64,000 nucleotides of DNA from contig JBLILN010000003.1 in assembly GCA_047635695.1 (NCBI GenBank), positions 53,944-117,943 of the forward strand, given 5' to 3'. The notes under the pieces were generated by a model, which saw only the letters and a program-made list of their open reading frames with translations, made no database searches and was not told the DNA's origin. Every line of letters begins with the position of its first letter. Position 1 is the stretch's first letter. Positions 58,467-64,000 of this stretch are shown piece by piece. The DNA comes from UBA2136 sp047635695. GTDB lineage: Bacteria > Pseudomonadota > Alphaproteobacteria > UBA2136. The position numbers and the translations under genes are program-made.

Positions 58467-59168
58467 TTATTCGTCGCGCATCACACCTAATAGGTTTAAA
58501 ATGTGTAGGAACATCACAACAAAGTTCATGTAAAAACTGGTTGCCCCGAAGACAGCCATTTTACTACGCAGCACCTCATCACCAGAAAATTGGTGGAATT
58601 GCTCTTTAAGTTGGTTAATTTCAAAGGCTGTGGCAATGGCAATAAAGGGCACTACCGCAAGGCTTATCCAAAAGCTAAAACCGCTGCTACCAATGAAAAG
58701 GTTCAGTATAATAGCACCAAATAAACCAAAACCAGCCATAGTTAGTAGACGTCCCATACCAGCCATACTTTTAGGGTTTGTGTAACCATAAAAGCTTGCA
58801 CCTGCAAACATAATAGCTGTTACAAAGAAGGCTGTTGCAATGCTAGAGCCTGTGTAAACAAGGGCAATAGGTGACAAGCAAAAACCAGTTAATGCACTAA
58901 AGGCGATAAATGTACCAAGTGCGGCTGTCGGTGTCATTTTAAAGATAATTTTGTGCATGAAGAAACCGAAACCAAACCAAGCGATTAAGAAGATCCATTG
59001 AGATTTGACAGCGATAGCCATCATTTCTGGGCTGGAAGCTGTAAACCAAGCAACGAGGCCACTTAAAGCAACGCCACCTGTCATGTAATTGAAGACTTGG
59101 CGCAGGTGTGCGGCCACTTCTGTATCTGAAACTTGAGCGTTTGTTTGCGCTTGCATATTTCCAAACAT
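58467..59168 (-). CDS. Bax inhibitor-1 family membrane protein (YccA/YbhL-like)
   Basis: A 233-residue polytopic protein, about seven hydrophobic helices. I start it at the ATG at 59168 because AGGAG lies 7 nt before it; the longer frame (59189) lacks such a site. Typical marks are HLRQVFNYMTGGVALSGLVAW at the start, the SLSPIALVYTGSSIATAFF-type element in the middle, IATAFEINQLKEQF and MAVFGATSFYMNFVVMFLHILNLLG at the end. Bacterial BI-1 proteins act as calcium/proton leak channels or proteostasis modulators; YccA interacts with FtsH. It is divergent from the ald-like gene. Confidence 0.9.
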   Translation of the reverse strand: MFGNMQAQTNAQVSDTEVAAHLRQVFNYMTGGVALSGLVAWFTASSPEMMAIAVKSQWIFLIAWFGFGFFMHKIIFKMTPTAALGTFIAFSALTGFCLSPIALVYTGSSIATAFFVTAIMFAGASFYGYTNPKSMAGMGRLLTMAGFGLFGAIILNLFIGSSGFSFWISLAVVPFIAIATAFEINQLKEQFHQFSGDEVLRSKMAVFGATSFYMNFVVMFLHILNLLGVMRDE

Positions 59169-59296
59169 AGTATAACTCCTAAAATTCATTTTTATTTGTG
59201 CGAAAGCTCTGCTAAACTTTCGACTCTCATTATCGTTAGAATGTAACAGATTTCCAATAAAGAGAACAATATAAAACGTATGTAAGGAAGAAGCTT

Positions 59297-60340
59297 GTGT
59301 TGCAAATAGGTGTGCCCACTGAAATTAAACTGGCAGAACGCCGTATAGCCTTGGTACCTGAGGACTGTAAAGTATTAATAAATCAAGGATGTTCTATTCA
59401 TATTCAAGCGGGTGCAGGTGTTGAATCGGGTTATGACGACGCGCTTTATATTAAAGCTGGCTGTAGCATTCAAGCCACGGCAGCAGACCTATATAAAAAT
59501 TCAAAGCTTATTGTGAAGGTGAAAGAACCGCTTGAGGGTGATCTTAAGTGGCTAACAAAAGAACACGTACTGTTTTGTTATTTACATCTGGCTTCAGGGC
59601 CTGAGTTGACAAAATCTCTTCTAGAAAAACAGATAAAATCGGTGGCCTTTGAAACGGTCGTTGTCGACGGAAAAACACCACTTTTAGCCCCAATGAGCGC
59701 CATTGCCGGTCGTTTGGCGACGCAAATAGGCACGTGGTTTTTACATTCACCGCATGGTGGCCGCGGCACTTTAATGGGCGGTATTAAAGGGCTTTCAAAA
59801 GGTAAGGTCACTATTGTTGGCGCCGGCGTTGCAGGTACAGAAGCTGGTCGTTTGGCTTATGGTATGGGTGCAGAAGTAACATTTTTAGATATAAATGCCG
59901 ATAGACTAGCAGCTTTGAAGGTTGAAATGCCAAGGCTTATCACCAAAACATCGAACGATGAAACAGTGATGGCCTGTGCAAAGGAAAGTGATTTATTGGT
60001 GGGCGCTGTTTATGTGATTGGCAGAAAAGCACCAATTGTGATTACAGAAGACCATATTAAAGCCATGCCAAAAAGGTCTGTTGTGGTGGATATTTCTATC
60101 GATCAGGGCGGCTGTATCGCAACGTCGAAAACATGTACGCATGAAGAGCCTACCTATATTAAGTATGATGTTATTCATAGCGCTATTACTAATTTACCCG
60201 CGGCAGCGCCTAGAACGGCTTCTGAAGTACTTTCACATGCTATTCGTCCTTATGTAAAAGAACTTGCTTCAAACAACTGGAGCGCGGAGCTTATCGGCGG
60301 TATTAATACGGAAGCGGGTTTACTCAAGATAGTACTTTAA
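59297..60340 (+). CDS. ald: Alanine dehydrogenase-like NAD-dependent enzyme
   Basis: A 347-residue protein of the alanine dehydrogenase/PNT family. The N-terminal IGVPTEIKLAERRIALVP (substrate Arg), VKVKEPL (Lys), YLHLAS (His), the Rossmann segment VTIVGAGVAGTEAGRLA, VVDISIDQGG (Asp) and THEEPTY are all present, so the catalytic set looks complete. The usual N-M-P-G-A-V-P-R-T is N-L-P-A-A-A-P-R-T here, and the C-terminus is about 25 residues shorter than B. subtilis Ald. It would interconvert alanine and pyruvate with NH3 and NADH. A GTG start with AGGAAG is used. It is divergent from the BI-1 gene. Confidence 0.82.
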   Translation: MLQIGVPTEIKLAERRIALVPEDCKVLINQGCSIHIQAGAGVESGYDDALYIKAGCSIQATAADLYKNSKLIVKVKEPLEGDLKWLTKEHVLFCYLHLASGPELTKSLLEKQIKSVAFETVVVDGKTPLLAPMSAIAGRLATQIGTWFLHSPHGGRGTLMGGIKGLSKGKVTIVGAGVAGTEAGRLAYGMGAEVTFLDINADRLAALKVEMPRLITKTSNDETVMACAKESDLLVGAVYVIGRKAPIVITEDHIKAMPKRSVVVDISIDQGGCIATSKTCTHEEPTYIKYDVIHSAITNLPAAAPRTASEVLSHAIRPYVKELASNNWSAELIGGINTEAGLLKIVL

Positions 60341-60423
60341 TTTATTGAACTTTAATGCCTAGTCTATTATGTGCGTATATATACAACTTTTGCTTGAATA
60401 TGGCTGTTTTTAAATGTTATTTA

Positions 60424-60478
60424 GCGGAATAACGGCAGAATAGAAGTGGCATTGAAGGCGAATAGAGGCGGTATTACG
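60424..60478. repeat. Degenerate 11-bp-period tandem array, copy C (5 units)
   Basis: GCGGAATAACG, GCAGAATAGAA, GTGGCATTGAA, GGCGAATAGAG and GCGGTATTACG follow each other without gaps; similar but shifted units (GGCATTAAA, GGCATAAAA, GGGAATAAT) continue to about 60508. It lies in the gap between the ald-like and J-domain genes and shares the core of arrays A and B. The rest of this 350-bp gap shows nothing else recognisable. Confidence 0.65.
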
Positions 60479-60690
60479 GCATTAAAAAAGGCATAAAAAG
60501 GGAATAATACCAACTGATGGTTGGTAAAAAGGGGCGTTTCGTTCTTCTTATGCTAAACCGAGGGGAATAGTTCTCTCTTCTTATATTTTTATCCTCTTGT
60601 AAAAACGTATACATTCCCTTATATATAAGATAATAAATTTTATCTTTATCTTTTTTATCCCTTTTTATGAGGGAATTCAACGGAGGCATT

Positions 60691-61446
60691 ATGTCTTATC
60701 GTACAAAAACTGGAAATACTTCGGATTATATCTGTGCTTGTGAACTTTTAGATGTGAACGTTCACGCGTCGGCATTAGAAATTAAAAAATCTTACAAACG
60801 ATTGGCCACTAAATATCACCCGGATAAAACAAATGGTGATAAAGGCAAAGAGGAAAAATTTAAAAAAATACAAGCCGCTTATACGTTTTTAAAAAATTCA
60901 CCTGCGCCACAAGTAAAGGCCCAAGCCCAAGCCCAAGCCCAAGCCCAAGCTCAGGCCCAGGATCGTAAAGCAAATAAAACATATAAGTACCCTTTTGAAC
61001 AAATAAACCCTAATATCAGCAACTGCCTTTCCGGTTTAAATATCTGGAAAATGATAGATTTTAATGTGCAGGATGTGTCCACAGCTTACTGTGAAGCATA
61101 CTTACTTGCGTTGTTAGAAATAAACGCAACTGTGGCAAACAAAAAACGTTTAGATAATTATTTAAAAAGTTTTTTTGCAAAACAGGCCGCTTATATTGTT
61201 TTAGGTGATAATATTTACTTTAAAAGTGATAATACATATCAAACGGTTGCTTTTACAGCGATGTTGATCGTAGGTATGTATACAAAACAGCCTGTTAGGA
61301 CAAGCACAAATCAAGGGTTGGCACGTGAATTATATTTTGTAGGTCCTTTCTTTGCTGAAATGAAATCGCCTTATAAAATAAACTGGAGTGGCGAAAAAGT
61401 GAAACGTAGTTTTTTTGAAAAAGCTTATCAAAAATATAAGCCGTAA
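60691..61446 (+). CDS. J-domain (DnaJ-like) protein with Ala-Gln repeat
   Basis: A 251-residue protein. A J domain covers about 12-68, with the HPD tripeptide at 43-45 (SYKRLATKYHPDKTNGDKGKEEKF). It is followed by seven Ala-Gln dipeptides (about 77-90) and a C-terminal domain of unknown type (about 100-251) beginning with YKYPFEQINPNISNCLSGLN. No Gly/Phe-rich region or zinc fingers exist, so this is a class C-type J protein that would recruit DnaK to a specific client. The ATG at 60691 has GGAGG before it; an upstream in-frame ATG (60667) lacks one. It is a single gene closed by a strong terminator. Confidence 0.85.
   Translation: MSYRTKTGNTSDYICACELLDVNVHASALEIKKSYKRLATKYHPDKTNGDKGKEEKFKKIQAAYTFLKNSPAPQVKAQAQAQAQAQAQAQDRKANKTYKYPFEQINPNISNCLSGLNIWKMIDFNVQDVSTAYCEAYLLALLEINATVANKKRLDNYLKSFFAKQAAYIVLGDNIYFKSDNTYQTVAFTAMLIVGMYTKQPVRTSTNQGLARELYFVGPFFAEMKSPYKINWSGEKVKRSFFEKAYQKYKP
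60919..60960 (+). repeat. In-frame hexanucleotide microsatellite (7 units)
   Basis: Five exact GCCCAA units are followed by GCTCAG and GCCCAG, encoding (Ala-Gln)7 in the J-domain protein. Copy changes would alter the linker length but keep the frame. Confidence 0.85.
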
Positions 61447-61458
61447 AACCTATCAGCG

Positions 61459-61487
61459 TAAAAAAGCCCCATGATGGGGCTTTTTTT
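61459..61487. terminator. Bidirectional terminator
   Basis: AAAAAGCCCCAT pairs with ATGGGGCTTTTT around a very short loop, between the J-domain gene and the convergent gene ending at 61517. Confidence 0.9.
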
Positions 61488-61516
61488 ATGTCATAAATTG
61501 AAGCCGTTAATACTGA

Positions 61517-62236
61517 TTAGCGGATTTTTGCTGCCTCTGTGTAAACATGGCCACCCGCAGCAATACAACGCCTTGGGAAGGTGTTTATAATGGCTTGCCC
61601 TTTGGTTAGGCAATCCTCAAAGTTTTTAATGGATAAAGATTCCTGTGTGGCCTTTTCGTTGACCTCAAGAAATATATCACGGTTAGTGAGTAGGCACTGC
61701 CTTGGTGATGTTTCTACCAAACGGTTACCAAGCTTAACGCAATCTTTAAAAGAATTAATGGGCAACATTTTCCACATAAGTTCTTGGTTTTTAACTGTAT
61801 AGTTCATACCCCAAATCGCATATTCGAGTTCCCTGTTCAAATCAGCAGATATCAATGCACCTTCAGCGGTTTTAATGCTACCTTTATAAACAACAATGGC
61901 TTGTATGTTTTCACTATATCTATTAGTAATATCAATTTGTAAGCCTTTATATCCCGAGGTTGGGTCTACAATGTTTAAGCTGCTTGGTGCCCCTTGTCTT
62001 TGAGGGATATTTTCAAGGAGGTCATAAAAAATAGCTCTATTAGAGGGGGTCATATACCACTGATACGGCGTTTTTGATTTTTCATCTGTTACAGTCACTT
62101 TGATTTTTAGCGTGTTATCAGCGATGGTGCGTAGATTTTTAAAACTAAATGTCTTAATATCTTGATGTATTTCGGCCATTGCAGGCATAGAGCCAAACAT
62201 TAGCAATGTTAAAATTAGAAATTTAAAGTAGTGCAT
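61517..62236 (-). CDS. Exported protein with duplicated Cys-containing motif
   Basis: A protein of about 239 residues from the ATG at 62236 (GGGA 6 nt before; a further ATG at 62248 is possible). The signal peptide ends AMAE (about 21). An N-terminal beta-rich domain is followed by two related units at about 160-190 and 200-235: SFKDCVKLGNRLVETSPRQC and NFEDCLTKGQAIINTFPRRC. Each has F-x-D-C-x5-G and then P-R-x-C, a small disulfide-bonded motif found singly in other periplasmic proteins. Its role is unknown. It starts right after gpsA and overlaps nothing. Confidence 0.68.
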   Translation of the reverse strand: MHYFKFLILTLLMFGSMPAMAEIHQDIKTFSFKNLRTIADNTLKIKVTVTDEKSKTPYQWYMTPSNRAIFYDLLENIPQRQGAPSSLNIVDPTSGYKGLQIDITNRYSENIQAIVVYKGSIKTAEGALISADLNRELEYAIWGMNYTVKNQELMWKMLPINSFKDCVKLGNRLVETSPRQCLLTNRDIFLEVNEKATQESLSIKNFEDCLTKGQAIINTFPRRCIAAGGHVYTEAAKIR

Positions 62237-62238
62237 GA

Positions 62239-63240
62239 TTAATCCCATTCGTGTGTTCTTGGGCGTTCCAAGAGGTGTTTAATAACTTTTTCAGCAGAAA
62301 TATCGCCATAAACAATGCCATCCACAGCGGCAATAATGGCAAGGTCTACGCCTTGACTTAAAGCTGTCACCGTGACAATTCTGGCTGTATTTAAGCCCTC
62401 AATATAACCATCAGATTTTGCCAAAGCTTCTTCTGTTGAAAGGCCCTGACCAAGGTGACGGCCAAAATTATAATTGCGGGATGTTGTTGAATTTGCGGTT
62501 AAGATGATATCCCCTAAGCCTGCGAGGCCGTATATAGTATCTTTATGGCCACCCAAAGCTTTGCTGTAACGTTCAATTTCTTTGATACCACGACATATGA
62601 TAGCGGCGTGAACACTTTCACCGAGATCCATCTCACGGGCGATGCCCGCAGCAATAGCGACGACGTTTTTGAGAGCGGCGCCAATTTGTGCACCAATCAT
62701 ATCTTCATTGTGGTAAAGGCGTAATGACGGCAGTGATAAAATACCGTTGACGTTTTTAATCAGTTCTTTTGATGGCGATGAAATAGTGAGCATGCAAGGT
62801 TTCCCGCGGGAAATATCCTTTGAAAATGCAGGGCCAGCCAACACGCCAATGCGTGGCTTTGTTGGAATCAGTTCGCATAATATATCGCTCATTAAGGCTC
62901 CATCAGAGTCTCTTAAACCTTTAGAACATATAACAATTTCATGCTCATCTGTGATGAGTTGAGAAATAGAAGTAATGATTTCAGTGTAATAAGGGGAAGG
63001 GCAAGCAATAAAAAGCGTTTTGCATGTTTTCACAACTTCTTCAATGTTGTGTGTGGCATTAATTGTTTCGGCGAGAAAAACACCTTCAAGATACGTGTTG
63101 TTAGTGTTTTCTTTGTTTATTTCAGCGGTTGTGGCTGTTTCTTTTGCCCACAAAAGCACATTTTTTTCGCTTAAAGCAATGGCTTGTGCAAGGGCTGTTC
63201 CCCATGCACCTGCACCGATAACACCAATTTGATTTGTCAT
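62239..63240 (-). CDS. gpsA: NAD(P)-dependent glycerol-3-phosphate dehydrogenase
   Basis: A 333-residue enzyme making sn-glycerol 3-phosphate for phospholipids. It begins IGVIGAGAWGTALAQAIA (nucleotide motif), then LFIACPSPYY, ICSKGLRDSDGALMSDIL, GVLAGPAFSKDISRGKPCMLTI, the catalytic Lys region IGAQIGAALKNVVAIAAGIAREMDLG, and the substrate segment LAGLGDIILTANSTTSRNYNFG. Length fits the family (339 in E. coli). It follows tsaD by 8 bp, an order common in Alphaproteobacteria. Confidence 0.96.
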   Translation of the reverse strand: MTNQIGVIGAGAWGTALAQAIALSEKNVLLWAKETATTAEINKENTNNTYLEGVFLAETINATHNIEEVVKTCKTLFIACPSPYYTEIITSISQLITDEHEIVICSKGLRDSDGALMSDILCELIPTKPRIGVLAGPAFSKDISRGKPCMLTISSPSKELIKNVNGILSLPSLRLYHNEDMIGAQIGAALKNVVAIAAGIAREMDLGESVHAAIICRGIKEIERYSKALGGHKDTIYGLAGLGDIILTANSTTSRNYNFGRHLGQGLSTEEALAKSDGYIEGLNTARIVTVTALSQGVDLAIIAAVDGIVYGDISAEKVIKHLLERPRTHEWD

Positions 63241-63248
63241 ACTATTAT

Positions 63249-64000
63249 TTACTCAAGGTTAAGTTCATCTAAAGGCCAGCGAGGTGTTGCTGATAATGTA
63301 GTTAAAGAAGATGGTGACACGCCACTTACAAGGCGCAAACCGCCCGCATAAGCAATCATAACAGCGTTGTCTGTACATAAGTTTATGGGCGGTGCATGAA
63401 ATGTCACGTTTTTTCGTGCACATAAGCTGTTTAAACGAGAGCGCAGTAACTTATTTGCCGCAACGCCACCGGCCAAAACAAAGTCCTGACTTCCGCTAAT
63501 TTGCAACGCTTTTTTAGTTTTTACTTCAAGTGTTTTGGCCACCGTTTCTTGAAAAGAGGCACTGATATCTGCTATTTGTTGCGGGTTAAGGTTATCACCT
63601 AAAGCTTGAATTTGTCGACGCACCGCTGATTTTAAACCAGAAAATGAAAAATTAACTGTGCCGTCTCGTAGTGAGATTGGGAAATCATAAGCCGTCGCAT
63701 CACCTTTAAGGGCTTGTTGCTCAATATTTGGCCCTCCTGGATAAGGTAAACCTAGCATTTTGGCCACTTTATCAAAGCATTCACCAATGGAATCATCAAT
63801 GGTTGCGCCTAAAGTTTCATAGTGCCCGAGAGCTTTTACATGAATAAATTGGCAATGCCCGCCACTTACCAAAAGAAGGAGGTAGGGAAATTCAACATTT
63901 TCTGTCAGGTGTGCCGTTAAGGCATGCCCTTCAAGGTGGTTCACGCCAATAAGGGGCTTGCCCGTGGTTAAATGGAGTGACTTTGCAAAGCTGGTGCCGA
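63249..64000 (-). CDS. tsaD: tRNA threonylcarbamoyladenosine transferase TsaD (5' end outside window)
   Basis: Only about the last 250 residues are present; the frame is open to the right edge. It has NHLEGHALTAHL (metal-binding His pair), LLLVSGGHCQFIHV, GATIDDSIGECFDKVAKMLGLPYPGGPNIE, LKSAVRRQI, FVLAGGVAANKLLRSRL, and PPINLCTDNAVMIAYAG with the metal Asp. TsaD transfers the threonylcarbamoyl group to A37 of ANN-decoding tRNAs. The remaining N-terminal third lies beyond position 64000. Confidence 0.95.
   Translation of the reverse strand, partial: GTSFAKSLHLTTGKPLIGVNHLEGHALTAHLTENVEFPYLLLLVSGGHCQFIHVKALGHYETLGATIDDSIGECFDKVAKMLGLPYPGGPNIEQQALKGDATAYDFPISLRDGTVNFSFSGLKSAVRRQIQALGDNLNPQQIADISASFQETVAKTLEVKTKKALQISGSQDFVLAGGVAANKLLRSRLNSLCARKNVTFHAPPINLCTDNAVMIAYAGGLRLVSGVSPSSLTTLSATPRWPLDELNLE

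Noticed and set aside
60474..60689. 71-residue minus-strand ORF before the J-domain gene
   Set aside because: It has no ribosome site, an implausible mixed composition, and covers repeat array C and the J-protein leader, so it is taken as chance.

Overview
The window looks like a 64 kb stretch of an alphaproteobacterial chromosome with moderately low GC, spanning the probable replication origin. The evidence is gene content: hemE directly beside a DnaA-box cluster, mnmG-rsmG-parA-parB with parS-like sites, a mitofilin (Mic60)-type protein between hemD and a HemY-like protein, a Tim44-domain protein, and a DUF3576 lipoprotein in front of leuS. I cannot name a genus. The window opens and closes inside genes (a pilin-like protein on the left, tsaD on the right).

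1-17.5 kb is accessory-looking and almost entirely minus strand. Reading leftward from 10.46 kb is a type IVB pilus operon laid out like the pil genes of IncI plasmids: a TcpQ/PilL-like protein with two similar domains, a lipoprotein secretin, a prepilin, a GspE/PilQ ATPase with a long acidic N-terminal extension, a GspF/PilR membrane protein, a PilO-like protein, two small assembly factors and a large pilin-like protein. From 17.46 kb leftward is a second cluster that recalls IncI trbB-trbC: a periplasmic DsbC-like thiol protein, a two-helix membrane protein, a TraD/DotL-type coupling ATPase without its own membrane anchor, further small membrane proteins and a lipoprotein. Between the clusters one plus-strand gene encodes a membrane-anchored protein with a possible HD/TraI_2-like region. 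No relaxase, prepilin peptidase or secretion-channel core is visible, so the machine is either completed elsewhere or specialised.

17.6-30 kb is mostly plus-strand housekeeping: YggT, a CDF metal transporter, SecB (minus), glutathione reductase, a Bcp peroxiredoxin, and rph-rdgB-(YecM-like)-hemW. A 767 bp gene-free gap follows, then dolP-yraN-lpoA homologues as in the enterobacterial yra cluster. 30-53 kb is a nearly unbroken minus-strand block: holA-lptE-leuS-DUF3576, a porin, parB-parA-rsmG-mnmG, a HIT protein, polA, smr, hemY-mic60-hemD-hemC, mltA and a Tim44-domain gene. The putative oriC (53.14-53.45 kb) lies where transcription diverges; hemE-hemJ-rho and a HAD phosphatase run rightward. 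The right end holds a BI-1 protein, an alanine dehydrogenase-like gene, a J-domain protein, an unknown secreted protein, gpsA and tsaD.

Functional themes are tetrapyrrole synthesis (hemC, hemD, hemE, hemJ, hemY, hemW), origin replication and segregation (oriC, parABS, holA, polA), envelope biogenesis (lptE, mltA, lpoA, dolP, porin, mic60) and a conjugation- or secretion-like pilus plus coupling module. The least expected signals are the split coupling protein, the hairpin-flanked pilin cistron, and a degenerate 11-bp-period repeat found in three separate intergenic gaps.
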